Below, piece by piece: positions 38,496 through 46,945 of a stretch of DNA of 64,000 nucleotides. Under the pieces are notes generated by a model. It was not told where the DNA came from, made no database searches, and saw only the letters and a program-made list of their open reading frames with translations. How positions within the stretch are numbered: the stretch's first letter is position 1; the number at the start of each line of letters is the position of its first letter. The stretch covers positions 52,541 to 116,540 of the forward strand of contig JAVKGW010000008.1 in assembly GCA_031460175.1 (NCBI GenBank), written 5' to 3'. The translations under genes were made by a program, and so were the position numbers. The stretch comes from Armatimonadota bacterium (lineage in GTDB: Bacteria; Sysuimicrobiota; Sysuimicrobiia; Sysuimicrobiales; Sysuimicrobiaceae).

Positions 38496-39302
38496 ATGAG
38501 GTATCCGGAGAGCGACCTCACCTTCGTGGCGAGCACACTCGCGGATCGGCCAGAGGAGGTGCCCCGCCTGGTGGAGAAGCTGCGCCGGCCGGATTTCCTG
38601 GAGGTGGCCCTGGAGGACGACCGATTGGTGGAGCGCATCCGGACGGACCCCGAGATCACCCTCAAGGTCTCCCCGCGCCTCCTGTTCAACATCCTCCTGC
38701 GGCGGGTGGCCCGGGACATCCGGCACGCCCGCTACACCCTGGAGCGGGTGGGCCTCACGCAGTCCGTCCCCGTCTTCGATACCCGTCGGGTGAACGATCT
38801 CCTGGAGGACGAGCAGGTGCTGGATTACCTGAGCGCCATGCTGGCCTCCTTCGTCCGAACGGAGACCTACGTGGTGTACGTACGGCGGGGGAACCGCCTG
38901 GAGCGGCTGCGGTTCTCGGACATGGACATGGACGATATGATCCGGCTCGCGGATCTGGTGGACGAGGCGTGGCGATTCCCGCTTCTGCGCCGGGTCGCGG
39001 ACATCGCCCTGTTCCTGACCGGGATCTTCCCCGGCTACGTGCTCTCCCGGGGGATGTACGCACAGCGCATGCGGCCGGGACGCGTCATCGGTGGGGAGTG
39101 GCGGAGCCTGGAGGCGTACGAGCAGGAAGGGGCCATCTTCTACCGCCGGGCCGCGGAGCACGAGCAGGCCGTCACCAGCGGCCTGCGCCCCGTGCTCCAC
39201 AAGCTCAGCGAGCACTTCTCCAGCGCCCGCAAGCCCCTGAACCTCCTGAGCGACCGCTACCTCCGGTGGCGGCACCTCCGGCTCTTCCAGCTCCCTGGGT
39301 GA
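38496..39302 (+). CDS. Conserved-looking hypothetical protein (no family recognised)
   Basis: This 268-aa protein starts at ATG 38496 behind GGAGGAGGAGGGA. It is mostly helical and charged. Notable stretches are RRPDFLEVALEDDRLVERIR, PRLLFNILLRRVARDIRHA, the acidic FSDMDMDDMIRLADLVDEAW and a weakly hydrophobic VADIALFLTGIFPGYVL. The C-terminus contains AAEHEQAVTSGLRPVLHKLS and DRYLRWRHLRLFQLPG. There is no signal peptide, no convincing transmembrane segment and no catalytic motif that I recognise. It is followed 3 nt later by a calcineurin-like phosphoesterase and then an RNA methyltransferase, so a nucleic-acid-related role is possible but unproven. Confidence 0.6.
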   Translation: MRYPESDLTFVASTLADRPEEVPRLVEKLRRPDFLEVALEDDRLVERIRTDPEITLKVSPRLLFNILLRRVARDIRHARYTLERVGLTQSVPVFDTRRVNDLLEDEQVLDYLSAMLASFVRTETYVVYVRRGNRLERLRFSDMDMDDMIRLADLVDEAWRFPLLRRVADIALFLTGIFPGYVLSRGMYAQRMRPGRVIGGEWRSLEAYEQEGAIFYRRAAEHEQAVTSGLRPVLHKLSEHFSSARKPLNLLSDRYLRWRHLRLFQLPG

Positions 39303-39305
39303 GAC

Positions 39306-39860
39306 GTGCGCATCTACGCGCTCGCGGACATCCACGGAAAGCCTGATCGCATCCAGGTGGTGGAGCAGACCACAGAGAAGCTGCGGCCTCACGTGGTGAT
39401 CATCGCGGGAGATCTCACGCACGGGGGCCGGGGGCGGGAGGCCCTGCGCTTGCTCAGCACCCTGCCCGCCCGGGTCCTGGCCATCCCCGGGAACATGGAT
39501 TCCCCGGACGTGGAGGAAGCGATCCCCGACCACCCGGGACGGAAGGTGATCGTGGAGGGGGGCGTGCGATTTGGGGGCCTGCAGGGCGAGGACTGCGACG
39601 TCCTGGTCTCCCACGAGCCGCCCCACGGCGTCCTGGACCGGGCATGGACGGGCCAGCACATCGGCTCCCGCGCGGTGCGGGAGCTCGTGGAACGGCTGCG
39701 GCCACGGGTGGTGGTGTGCGGGCACGTGCACGAGTGCCCCGGAATCGCGCGGCTCGGCGAGAGCGTGGTGGTGAACTGCACCATGGGCAATGACCGGTAC
39801 GCGGGAGCCCTCATCGAGTGGGATCCCCAATCCCCCCGGGTGGAGCTCCTGCCCCGCTGA
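39306..39860 (+). CDS. Calcineurin-like metallophosphoesterase
   Basis: This 184-aa single-domain phosphoesterase has a complete dinuclear metal set: LADIHGK (DxH), IIAGDLTHGG (GDxxH), IPGNMDSPD (GNxD, with N-terminal role of GNH), LVSHEPPHG (H) and VVCGHVHECPG (GHxH). It resembles small archaeal and bacterial YfcE/Icc-type enzymes with phosphodiesterase activity. It starts at GTG 39306, 3 nt after the preceding hypothetical gene. Substrate unknown. Confidence 0.88.
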   Translation: MRIYALADIHGKPDRIQVVEQTTEKLRPHVVIIAGDLTHGGRGREALRLLSTLPARVLAIPGNMDSPDVEEAIPDHPGRKVIVEGGVRFGGLQGEDCDVLVSHEPPHGVLDRAWTGQHIGSRAVRELVERLRPRVVVCGHVHECPGIARLGESVVVNCTMGNDRYAGALIEWDPQSPRVELLPR

Positions 39861-39861
39861 G

Positions 39862-41253
39862 ATGAAGTCCTCCGCCGGAAACCTCAAGCCCGTCCGGACC
39901 GGGGCGGAGGTGGTCCTGCGCATCGACCGGCTCTCCTACGGGGGCCGGGGCGTCGGCCGGGTGGACGGGTACGTGGTGTTCGTCCCCCTCACCGCCCCGG
40001 GCGACCTCGTGCGGGTCCGGATCACCCAGGCCAAACGGAGCTTCGCGGAGGCGGAGCTGGTGGAGGTGCTCGAGCCCGGCCCGGACCGGGTCCCGCCCCC
40101 CTGCCCGTACTTCGGGCCCTGCGGGGGATGCACCTGGCAGCACCTGGGGTACGAAGCGCAGCTGCGGGCAAAGGAGCAGATCGTCCTGGAGAGCCTGGAA
40201 CGCCTGGGCGGCCTTCATGACCTTCCCCTGCTCCCCATCCTCCCCGCCCCCGCGCCCTACCACTACCGGAACAAGATGGAGTTCGCCTTCCACCCGGAAG
40301 CCGTCCTGGGCCTGCACCCCCGAGGCCGGTTCGACCGGGTGCTGGAGATCGAGCGGTGTCTCCTGCCCGGTCCGGTGGTGAACGAGATCCTGCAGACGGT
40401 GCGCGCCTTCGTGCGCGAGCACGGAATCCCCTGCTACGACAACCGCACCCGCACGGGGCGGTTGCGCCACCTGCTGGTCCGGGAGGGCCGGCGGACGGGG
40501 GAGATCCTGGTGGGCCTCGTCACCGCGCCCGGGGAGTTCCCGGAAAGGAAGGCCCTCGCGGAGATCCTGGCTGCGCGGTTCCCCCAGCTTCGGGGGGTGG
40601 TGTGGGTGCAATCCGGATCCCTGTCGGATGCGGTACGGGTGGATGCCCTGGAGGTGGTGTGGGGGCGGGACTTCCTCGAGGAGGAACTCGGCGGTTTCCG
40701 CTTCCGGGTGCGACCGGAGACCTTTTTCCAGACCAACACCGAGGCCGCGGAGCGGCTGGTGGGGATCGCCCTGGAGCTCCTGGACCTGCGGGGAGAGGAG
40801 ACCGTGGTGGATCTGTACTGCGGGGTGGGCACCTTCACCCTGCCGCTTGCTGTCCGGACCCGGACGACGTACGGCATCGAGATGGTGCCGGAGGCGGTGG
40901 AGGCGGCCCGGGAGAACGCCCGACGGGCAGGGATCTCCAACGTGGAGTTCCTTGTGGGCGACGTGCGCTTGGTCCTCCCGGAGCTCGTGCAGCGCATCGG
41001 GCCGCCGGACGCCCTCGTGCTGGACCCACCTCGGGCCGGAGCAGGGGGTCGGGTGATGCGGAAGATCGGGAGATCCCAGGCCCGTCGGATCCTGTACATC
41101 TCCTGCAACCCCACCACCCTCGCTCCGGATCTCAGGGAACTTGTGCCCTTCGGATACCGGATCCGCGCCGTGCAGCCCGTGGACCTCTTCCCTCAGACGT
41201 ACCACGTGGAGACGGTGGTGCTGCTGGAGTGGGAAGGAAGAGCTCACGGGTAA
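39862..41253 (+). CDS. rlmD: 23S rRNA (uracil-5-)-methyltransferase, RumA/RlmD type
   Basis: This SAM-dependent enzyme forms m5U in 23S rRNA (position 1939 in E. coli), 463 aa from ATG 39862. A TRAM domain fills residues 10-75 (RIDRLSYGGRGVGRVDGYVV). A [4Fe-4S] cluster motif follows, with C81, C87 and C90 in PPPCPYFGPCGGCTWQ and a fourth Cys in EIERCLLPG. The methyltransferase core has VVDLYCGVGTFTLPLA, DALVLDPPRAGAG and the catalytic Cys in ILYISCNPTTLAPDL. It starts 2 nt after the phosphoesterase stop. The last 10 nt overlap the convergent lytic transglycosylase gene. Confidence 0.93.
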   Translation: MKSSAGNLKPVRTGAEVVLRIDRLSYGGRGVGRVDGYVVFVPLTAPGDLVRVRITQAKRSFAEAELVEVLEPGPDRVPPPCPYFGPCGGCTWQHLGYEAQLRAKEQIVLESLERLGGLHDLPLLPILPAPAPYHYRNKMEFAFHPEAVLGLHPRGRFDRVLEIERCLLPGPVVNEILQTVRAFVREHGIPCYDNRTRTGRLRHLLVREGRRTGEILVGLVTAPGEFPERKALAEILAARFPQLRGVVWVQSGSLSDAVRVDALEVVWGRDFLEEELGGFRFRVRPETFFQTNTEAAERLVGIALELLDLRGEETVVDLYCGVGTFTLPLAVRTRTTYGIEMVPEAVEAARENARRAGISNVEFLVGDVRLVLPELVQRIGPPDALVLDPPRAGAGGRVMRKIGRSQARRILYISCNPTTLAPDLRELVPFGYRIRAVQPVDLFPQTYHVETVVLLEWEGRAHG

Positions 41254-43229
41254 AGCCATCGGTAAATCCCGTAGCTCTCCAGCACCCGGCGGAGGTAGGT
41301 TCGGGTCTCCCCATACGGGATGCGCTCCACAAACTCGTCCGGGTCTCCCATTCCTCCCGAGGCGAACTTCCGGGCCGCGGACGGGCCCGCGTTGTAGGCG
41401 GCAAGGGCTAGGCGGAGATCCCCGAAGGCCCGCAGCTGGGCCGCCAGATATCGGGCCCCCAAGCGCAGGTTCGTCTCCGGGTTCAGGAGGTCCCGGAAGC
41501 GCACCGCAGGTTCGAGCTCCCGGGCGGTCATGGGAAGCAGCTGCATGAGCCCCACCGCTCCCGCGGGGGACACCGCCTGGGGATCGAACCGGCTCTCCTC
41601 CCGCACCACCGCCAGCACCAGGAAGGGATCCAGGCCCGCCTCCCGCGCGGCCTTGCGCACCGCGTCCCAGTACGCCAGAGGATACGCGAGCCGCCACAGA
41701 TCCCCCTCCGCCCCGCTCCCACGCACCGCCGCCTCCGCGGCGAAGACCGCCCCTGGGAAATCCCCAAGCCGCAGGCGGGCTTCCGCGAGGGCCCGGAGAA
41801 CCCGACGGGAAGGTCCCTGCGCGAGCGCGGCCTCCGCCTCCTCCTCGGCTTCCTCGAAGAACCCCAGGGCCAGCAGCTCCTCGTAGACGGGCAGGAAGCT
41901 CTCCTCGGGCAAGGCGGGCGCGACTCCGGAAGCCGGCCGGGGAGGATCGGGGAGCCCCAAACGTATCCGGGCTCGCATCCCGTAGTACGTGTGCGGATAG
42001 ACGCGGGCCACCCGAAGGAGGAGAGGCTTCGGATCCATCCCCCTGCGGGCGCGGATCTTCGCGGCCCAGTACAGGTGCGCGGGAGCCCGGGCCGTTCCGG
42101 GGTACCGGACAGCAGACCGGAGGAAGATCCGTTCTGCCTCCTCAAACCTCCCCTGCCGGTAGCGCAGCCATCCCATCCGCCACCGGGCCTCGTCCGCGGA
42201 GGGCGAGGACGGATGGAGGCGGGCCAACCCCGTAAAGATCTCGAGGGCCTCTTCGAGCTCCCCCCGCGCCTCCGCCCGGAGCCCCAGGGCCAGGAGGGCC
42301 CGGGCGGCCCAGGCGCTCGTGGGGTATCGGTGGACCAGTTCGCGCCACACCCGCTCCGCCTCCCAGCCCCCCAGGGCGACGCCGAGCCAGTAGAAGGCCT
42401 GCGGCGCAAGGGGTGGGAAGCGGGCAGCCCGCCGGAAGGCTTCCGCGGCCCCACGGGTACGCAGCCGGAAAATCCCCAGTCGCAACCACGCTTCCGCTTC
42501 CGCCTCCGGAGGCAGACCCGCCTGAAGGGCCCGCACGATCTCCTGTTCCGCGGCCTGGGGGTTCGCCAGGCGCCGGGCCCGGCTCAAGCGCGCGAGGGGC
42601 GGTACCAGCGCCCCTCCGCCCGCGAGAGACCTCAGGGCCTCTTGGGCCTCCTGCTCCACGGGATTTCCCGGAAAGGCCCACGCGGCCCACCCGAAGGCCT
42701 CCACCGCTTCCCTCCTCCTCCCCTGCGCGGCCAGGGCCCGGCCCAGGCTCGCCCACGCCCGCGCCCGCACCGCGTCCTCCTTCGCCAGGCGGATCACCGC
42801 CCGGGCGTGTCGCTCGGCCTCCCGGGGATCAGGGGCCACGCCCTCGGCCAGCGCCAAGCGCGCCCGCACCGCCGCGGGCCCACGGGTCGCGTGCAGGACG
42901 CGCCCGAGATCCTCCCTCCCCCGCCGGGCGTCTCCCTGACGCAGGGCCGTCTTGCCCGCCCACAGCCACGCGTAAGGGGCCAGGGGGCCCGGCCGGACCG
43001 CCGTCGAGAAGGCATACAGGGCTCGGTCCGGCTCCCCGAGCAGTATCCAGCACCTCCCGAGCAGCAAGCCGGCCCGTGCGCCTGGGGGCCCGGGCGAGGC
43101 GATGAGGATCTGCAGGGTTCCCAGATGCGGGGAACAACGGCCCCGCCGGACGTCCTCCGCGATGGCTTTCAGGGATGCGGTGTGGGCACCGGAGAGGAGG
43201 GCGGCGAGGGCGAGGCTAAGAACCCGCAT
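41244..43229 (-). CDS. Soluble lytic murein transglycosylase with TPR-like superhelix
   Basis: Exported peptidoglycan-cleaving enzyme of 661 aa, an Slt70-like arrangement. It has a short signal peptide ([18 protein letters not shown]) and then a long alpha-alpha superhelix with many TPR/Sel1-like repeats (for example [20 protein letters not shown]). The C-terminal SLT lysozyme-like domain has the catalytic Glu in [25 protein letters not shown] and [18 protein letters not shown] 43229 lies 14 nt inside the end of the LigD-PE gene. It is the last gene of an epimerase-PE-SLT run. Confidence 0.92.
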   Translation of the reverse strand: MRVLSLALAALLSGAHTASLKAIAEDVRRGRCSPHLGTLQILIASPGPPGARAGLLLGRCWILLGEPDRALYAFSTAVRPGPLAPYAWLWAGKTALRQGDARRGREDLGRVLHATRGPAAVRARLALAEGVAPDPREAERHARAVIRLAKEDAVRARAWASLGRALAAQGRRREAVEAFGWAAWAFPGNPVEQEAQEALRSLAGGGALVPPLARLSRARRLANPQAAEQEIVRALQAGLPPEAEAEAWLRLGIFRLRTRGAAEAFRRAARFPPLAPQAFYWLGVALGGWEAERVWRELVHRYPTSAWAARALLALGLRAEARGELEEALEIFTGLARLHPSSPSADEARWRMGWLRYRQGRFEEAERIFLRSAVRYPGTARAPAHLYWAAKIRARRGMDPKPLLLRVARVYPHTYYGMRARIRLGLPDPPRPASGVAPALPEESFLPVYEELLALGFFEEAEEEAEAALAQGPSRRVLRALAEARLRLGDFPGAVFAAEAAVRGSGAEGDLWRLAYPLAYWDAVRKAAREAGLDPFLVLAVVREESRFDPQAVSPAGAVGLMQLLPMTARELEPAVRFRDLLNPETNLRLGARYLAAQLRAFGDLRLALAAYNAGPSAARKFASGGMGDPDEFVERIPYGETRTYLRRVLESYGIYRWLYP

Positions 43230-43707
43230 CCCGGGCGATCTCCTGGACCGTGCGCCCGGTCTTCACGGACCGCGTCCCTCTGGGGTCGAAACCGGGTTGC
43301 GCGTGGGCGTCCCTGGCCTTGAAGAGCAGCCACTGCCGCCCGTCGCCACGGGCCAGGCGCACGAGGTGGAACTCGCCCCGCAGCTTCTCGCCGTGCAGCA
43401 CCAGGGTCATCCTCCCCCTCCGGAAGGCCCGGGCGGGGTCCCCCTCCCGACACTCGTAAGTGCCCCGATCCCACAGCATCACCACCCCGGCCCCGTACTC
43501 CCCGGCCGGGATCACGCCCTCGAACTCCCCATACGCGAGCTCGTGGTCTTCCACAAGAATGGCGAGCCGCCTGACCTCTGGATCCATGGAAGGGCCCTTG
43601 GGCACGGCCCAGGACCGGAGCACCCCTTCCATCTCAAGCCGGAAGTCCCAGTGGAGGTGGCTCGCGTGGTGCTCGTGGACGTAGAACCGCAGCCGGCCCA
43701 GACTCAT
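43216..43707 (-). CDS. Stand-alone DNA ligase D 3'-phosphoesterase (PE) domain protein
   Basis: This 163-aa protein consists solely of the PE module that resects 3'-phosphate/ribonucleotide ends in LigD-type NHEJ. Markers are [20 protein letters not shown] (catalytic His/Asp), [28 protein letters not shown] and a C-terminal [13 protein letters not shown]. From ATG 43707, which overlaps the epimerase stop, the N-terminus matches family members. No Ku, ligase or polymerase LigD modules are in the window. Such stand-alone PE proteins exist in many bacteria and archaea. Its operon partners are cell-envelope genes, so the grouping is probably not functional. Confidence 0.9.
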   Translation of the reverse strand: MSLGRLRFYVHEHHASHLHWDFRLEMEGVLRSWAVPKGPSMDPEVRRLAILVEDHELAYGEFEGVIPAGEYGAGVVMLWDRGTYECREGDPARAFRRGRMTLVLHGEKLRGEFHLVRLARGDGRQWLLFKARDAHAQPGFDPRGTRSVKTGRTVQEIARDAGS

Positions 43708-44636
43708 GGGCGCTCCCGTAAGCGGGACCGGAACCAATCCACGGTGCGGGCCAAGCCCTCTCGGAGCGGGGTTCGCGCCCGCCAGCCGAAGACCTCCTCC
43801 GCCCGCCGACAGTCCAGGGCGATCCGCCGCACGTCCCCCGGCCGGGGAGGCCCGTAGATGGGCTCCTCCCGGTACCCCGTCAGATCCCGGAGGAGATCAA
43901 ATAGACCGCGGGTGGGAGTCTCGATCCCCGTCCCAATGTTGTACACGCCCTCCACCCCCTGTTCCACCACCCGGAGATTGGCCTCGGCCACATCCTCCAC
44001 GTACACATAGTCGCGGGTGTGCAATCCGTCCCCGAAGATCACGGGCCGCCGTCCGGCCAGCATGGCCGCGGTGAAGATGGCCACCACCCCGGCTTCCCCT
44101 TCGGGGTCCTGCCGGGGACCGTACACGTTCGCGTAGCGAAGGGCGGTACAGGCAAGGCCGTATAAGGCCTTCCAGGCGAGGAGGTGCTGCTCCGCGCAGA
44201 GCTTGTGCACCCCGTAAGGGCTGATGGGCCGGGGTGGGCATTCCTCCCCGCAGGGGATCTCCGGGGCCTCCCCGTAGATGGCGCCGCCGGTGCTGGCGAA
44301 GATGAAATGGCGAACGCCTGTCCGCACGGCGTGCTGGAGGAGTTTCAGGGTCCCCAACACGTTTACCCGGGCGTCCAGCTCCGGATCCCGCACGGAGACC
44401 GCCACGGAGGCCTGCGCCGCGTGGTGGCTCAGGACCTGGGGCCGTTCCTGCTCGAACACCTCGGCCACCCGGGGGTCCAGGATGTCGAGCTCGTAGAGGC
44501 GCACCCCGGAAGGGAGATTCTCCCGACGTCCCGTGCGTAGGTCGTCCAGAACCGCCACCTCGTGGCCGGCCCGCAGGAGGCGTTCCACCACGTGGGACCC
44601 GACGAACCCGGCCCCCCCCGTCACCAGCACCCTCAT
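43704..44636 (-). CDS. NAD-dependent sugar epimerase/dehydratase (UDP-glucose 4-epimerase-like)
   Basis: Extended short-chain dehydrogenase of 310 aa acting on nucleotide sugars. The Rossmann motif is [19 protein letters not shown]. The acidic NAD-ribose position is followed by VLDDLRTG. The Ser/Thr-Tyr-x3-Lys catalytic set is [24 protein letters not shown], and [37 protein letters not shown] and [10 protein letters not shown] are GalE-like. ATG 44636 has GGAGGG five bases upstream. It heads an operon with the PE-domain and lytic transglycosylase genes. The sugar is probably used in the cell envelope, and the exact substrate is unknown. Confidence 0.88.
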   Translation of the reverse strand: MRVLVTGGAGFVGSHVVERLLRAGHEVAVLDDLRTGRRENLPSGVRLYELDILDPRVAEVFEQERPQVLSHHAAQASVAVSVRDPELDARVNVLGTLKLLQHAVRTGVRHFIFASTGGAIYGEAPEIPCGEECPPRPISPYGVHKLCAEQHLLAWKALYGLACTALRYANVYGPRQDPEGEAGVVAIFTAAMLAGRRPVIFGDGLHTRDYVYVEDVAEANLRVVEQGVEGVYNIGTGIETPTRGLFDLLRDLTGYREEPIYGPPRPGDVRRIALDCRRAEEVFGWRARTPLREGLARTVDWFRSRLRERP

Positions 44637-44696
44637 CCCCGACCCTCCGACAGGATTTTGCCCGCGCACGTCAGAATACTCCATGATCCCCTGTCC

Positions 44697-45296
44697 ATGG
44701 GCGATCCTCGGGAGCTTGAAGCGTACCAACTCTTCCGGCGCGCCCTCGTGTTCCGGGAGGAGGACGCGTGGGAAGCCCTCTACGCCCGCTACCAGGCCCT
44801 GGTGGCCAGCTGGGTACGCCGGCACAGCGCGTTTGCCCACGCGCGGGAGCCGGTGGAGTGGCTGGTGAACCGGGCCTTCGAGAAGATGTTCCTGGCCGTG
44901 GACGGGGAGAAGTTCCAACATTTCCCGGACCTTTCCAGTCTGCTGCGCTACCTGCAGATGTGCGCGCACAGCGCGGTCGTGGACGCCCTCCGGAGGCGGG
45001 AGCAGGCCCTCCTGGTGGAGGACCCGAAGGACGACGCGGCTTTGGACCCCGAGGCGGAAGCCGTGGAGCAGATGGAGGGACAGGAGTTGTGGGAAGTCGT
45101 CCGGTCCGCGGTGGCGGACGAGCGGGAGCGGGTCGTGCTCTACGAGTCCTTCGTCCTCGGGATCCCCCCGCGGGACCTGGTGCGCCGGAGGAGGGACCTG
45201 TTTTCGTCCGTGGAGGAGGTCTACAACGCCAAGCGCAACCTCCTCAGCCGGTTACGCCGCCACCCGAGGATCCAGGCCTTCCGGGGTTCCTCCTAA
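44697..45296 (+). CDS. Sigma-70 family (ECF-like) RNA polymerase sigma factor
   Basis: This 199-aa two-domain sigma-like protein has region 2 in AWEALYARYQALVASWVRRH, then WLVNRAFEKMFLAV, LLRYLQMCAHSAVVDALRRR (the -10 recognition helix, ending in the usual DALRRR). An acidic linker (EDPKDDAALDPEAEAVEQME) leads to a region-4-like C-terminus (ERVVLYESFVLGIPPRDLVR, then VEEVYNAKRNLLSRLRRHPR). Region 4 is more divergent than region 2. No anti-sigma gene is adjacent. Start ATG 44697. A 9-bp hairpin beyond the stop probably ends its transcript. It is divergent from the epimerase gene. The target regulon is unknown. Confidence 0.8.
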   Translation: MGDPRELEAYQLFRRALVFREEDAWEALYARYQALVASWVRRHSAFAHAREPVEWLVNRAFEKMFLAVDGEKFQHFPDLSSLLRYLQMCAHSAVVDALRRREQALLVEDPKDDAALDPEAEAVEQMEGQELWEVVRSAVADERERVVLYESFVLGIPPRDLVRRRRDLFSSVEEVYNAKRNLLSRLRRHPRIQAFRGSS

Positions 45297-45328
45297 AACA
45301 CGACGGCCCGGCGGGCGCCGGGCCGTCG
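45295..45328 (-). terminator. Rho-independent terminator (minus strand) after the coiled-coil gene
   Basis: A perfect 12-bp stem (45301-45312 with 45317-45328, 4-nt loop) is followed on the minus strand by TGTTTTAGG (A-run on the plus strand at 45295-45298). It abuts the stop codon of the convergent sigma-factor gene. Confidence 0.7.
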
Positions 45329-45346
45329 CTGGGGGGTGGGGCGTGA

Positions 45347-45388
45347 CTCCCCGGCAGGGGGGGCCGGGGAGCTCTCTAGAATTATTTT
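45347..45388 (+). terminator. Probable terminator (plus strand) of the sigma-factor gene
   Basis: A 9-bp stem CTCCCCGGC / GCCGGGGAG (45347-45355 with 45363-45371) is followed by an AT-rich stretch ending ATTATTTTA on the plus strand. The T-tract is imperfect. Confidence 0.5.
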
Positions 45389-45740
45389 ATCCCACGGTCT
45401 GCGGCGAGGGAAGCAATTCCTGTGCCACGGGGTGATCGGCCTTTTCCTTCCGCCGGCCCCTCGACTTCCGCAGGACCTGCAGCTGTTCATACAGGGCAAC
45501 GAGCTGCAGGATCCACGGGTTTTGCTCCAGGGCCCGGCGATGCGCGTCCAACCCCTCCCGGGCCAGCCGCCTCGCCGCCAGAAGGTTCGCCCGGTGCTCC
45601 TCGGGCCGGGTCACCCGCGGGGCCGACCGGTACCTGGCCAGCCCCTGCCGTTCCCGCTCCAGCAGCCGCCGGTACGCCTCCCGCTCCGCCGTCGCCTGCC
45701 GGCGAACCTCTACCAGAACCCGTTCATGCGTACGGATCAT
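45387..45740 (-). CDS. Small coiled-coil hypothetical protein
   Basis: This 117-aa, highly charged, almost wholly helical protein (RRQATAEREAYRRLLERERQ, RANLLAARRLAREGLDAHRR, ILQLVALYEQLQVLRKSRGR) has heptad-like spacing, so it is predicted to be a coiled coil. There is no signal peptide or membrane segment, and I do not recognise a family. ATG 45740 has only a weak Shine-Dalgarno (GGGG). Upstream on the same strand are a consensus -35, a folded leader and an intrinsic terminator ending 15 bases before the ATG. The gene appears to be under premature-termination control, or it follows an independent small RNA. Confidence 0.6.
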   Translation of the reverse strand: MIRTHERVLVEVRRQATAEREAYRRLLERERQGLARYRSAPRVTRPEEHRANLLAARRLAREGLDAHRRALEQNPWILQLVALYEQLQVLRKSRGRRKEKADHPVAQELLPSPQTVG

Positions 45741-45754
45741 CGCGCAACCCCGAC

Positions 45755-45866
45755 AAAAAATTCAGGCCGGCAGCCGACCCCTCCCGGGAGGCACCGGCCC
45801 GATACGGTCAAATAAATTTGGCGGCTCTGCCCAGCCTTCCTTAAGCCGGACATCACCGCCTTTCGA
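45755..45866 (-). ncRNA. Structured leader or small RNA ending in an intrinsic terminator
   Basis: Minus strand, starting about 6 bases after the TACCAT -10. The 5' part folds as GGCGG...CCGCC (plus-strand 45818-45855 region) enclosing CCGGCTT/AAGGCTGG, with UGAUGU and GCAGAG facing each other in the internal loop. The 3' part is a terminator: GGCCGG/CCGGCC (45794-45799 with 45765-45770) around an inner CCTCCCGGGAGG, followed by six T on the minus strand (45755-45760). I could not match it to a known riboswitch, SRP, 6S or tmRNA. Either an attenuator for the next gene or an independent RNA of about 110 nt. Confidence 0.5.
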
Positions 45867-45871
45867 TCCCT

Positions 45872-45899
45872 ATGGTACCCGGTTCCCGGGTGGTGTCAA
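45872..45899 (-). promoter_or_regulatory. Sigma-70 promoter for the structured leader/coiled-coil gene
   Basis: Minus-strand TTGACA (45899-45894), 16-bp spacer, TACCAT (45877-45872). The -35 is a perfect consensus. Confidence 0.6.
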
Positions 45900-45974
45900 G
45901 GGGGAGAAGGTCCTTGCCTGGAAGAATTCATCCACGTGACCGGTTCGTGACACGGAGGGAGCACCCTGAGGGCT

Positions 45975-46559
45975 ATGGCGCTGCTTCTCGCGTTCCTCGT
46001 GGCCCTGAGTGCAGCAGGGCGCGTGCCGCCGGTGGTCGCGGTGGCGGAGTTCTCCACCGTGGGGACCGCGGGTGCACCTCTGCTCTTGGATCTGGAGCCT
46101 CCGAACGCGCAGCTCGCCCGACTCCTCCTGAGAGACCGCACCCCCGGATTTCGGATCCTGCCCGTAGACCGGGTGCGGAACGCCACCCGGGACCTCGGAC
46201 TCCGCCCGGAGGAACTCTACATCTGGACCGGGAGGGCCGCCGCGGTGGCCCGGGCGGTGGGGGCGGACTGGATCGTGACCGGCCGGTGGACCCACCTCGA
46301 TCTCGACAGCCTCTCTCCCTCGACCGGGGAGTTCCCCGCGGTTTCCGTGGCCCACGCGGCCCTGCAGGTGCGGGTGGTGGAGGCCGCAACCCAGCGCATC
46401 CTGCTGGAGGAAACCTTCGCCGCCACCCGCGCGGACGGAAGGGGGACTGCGGCCCTGGTGGAGGCGGTCGAGACGGTCCTCCTCCGGGCGGCCCGCCGGA
46501 TCGCGGAGCTGCTTGCACGTTCCGCCCCGTTTGACGGCCGGGGAGGACGGTCCCTATAA
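45975..46559 (+). CDS. Secreted/periplasmic protein with CsgG/TolB-N-like fold
   Basis: This 194-aa protein has an N-terminal signal sequence (MALLLAFLVALSAAGRVPP). The body reads VVAVAEFSTVG, LARLLLRDRTPGFRILPVDR, AVARAVGADWIVTGRWTHLD and VRVVEAATQRILLEETFAA, then a long helix ending in ARRIAELLA. This is the pattern of CsgG-like/TolB-amino-like domains: beta-alpha units with a conserved A-D-[WY]-[IV]-[IV]-x-G strand. There is no lipobox. ATG 45975 has GAGG just upstream. Its 3' end overlaps the secE promoter, whose -10 includes the stop codon. Function unknown, probably envelope-related. Confidence 0.6.
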   Translation: MALLLAFLVALSAAGRVPPVVAVAEFSTVGTAGAPLLLDLEPPNAQLARLLLRDRTPGFRILPVDRVRNATRDLGLRPEELYIWTGRAAAVARAVGADWIVTGRWTHLDLDSLSPSTGEFPAVSVAHAALQVRVVEAATQRILLEETFAATRADGRGTAALVEAVETVLLRAARRIAELLARSAPFDGRGGRSL

Positions 46560-46560
46560 T
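46531..46560 (+). promoter_or_regulatory. Sigma-70 promoter of secE-nusG-rplK-rplA
   Basis: TTGACG (46531-46536), 18-bp spacer, TATAAT (46555-46560). It lies within the end of the upstream coding region. A 7-bp hairpin CACGGGG/CCCCGTG (46561-46567 with 46584-46590) begins the 5' UTR. Confidence 0.7.
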
Positions 46561-46651
46561 CACGGGGGCGCCCGAGAAGGCATCCCCGTGCCCGTACACC
46601 TGTCCGCGGCGAGCACGAAAAGCGCATCCGTTTCCGATCGGGGGGAGTCCC

Positions 46652-46924
46652 ATGGCCCGCGTGACCGATCTTGCAAAGCGATCCGCGAAGGCGATCCGGC
46701 CGGCGGCGAAGGCGCCCGCCCGCCGGGAGCCTGCCCTGCTGGAACGGGCCTCCCGCTACCTCCGGGAGGTCCGGGGAGAGCTGAACCGGGTCACGTGGCC
46801 CAGCCGACAGGAGCTGGTGGCCAGCACGCTCGTGGTGCTGGTGGTGGTCACCCTGACGGCCCTGTACCTGGGAGCGTGGGATGCCCTCTTCACGTGGTTC
46901 TTCCAGCACGTGCTCGTCCGCTGA
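46652..46924 (+). CDS. secE: Protein translocase subunit SecE
   Basis: This clamp subunit of the SecYEG channel is 90 aa with a single C-terminal membrane helix (STLVVLVVVTLTALYLGAWD). It has the amphipathic ERASRYLREVRGELNRVTWPSRQEL segment, split as the family-defining REVRGELNRVTWPSRQEL that lies on SecY. It is a short form with one TM and a basic, Ala/Lys-rich N-terminus. It is the first gene behind the TTGACG/TATAAT promoter. No tRNA-Trp or rpmG precedes it. Confidence 0.95.
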   Translation: MARVTDLAKRSAKAIRPAAKAPARREPALLERASRYLREVRGELNRVTWPSRQELVASTLVVLVVVTLTALYLGAWDALFTWFFQHVLVR

Positions 46925-46945
46925 TTTTTCTTAAGGAAATTCCCG

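Noticed and set aside
36210..39923. Very long open frame on the minus strand, spanning several genes (1237 codons)
   Set aside because: It is a GC-skew shadow of the TRAP permease and the plus-strand genes 38496-39860; composition is Gly/Arg/Pro-rich with no domain.
46561..46650. tRNA or rpmG expected before secE
   Set aside because: Neither a cloverleaf with TTCRA loop nor an L33-like frame is present; only a short hairpin.
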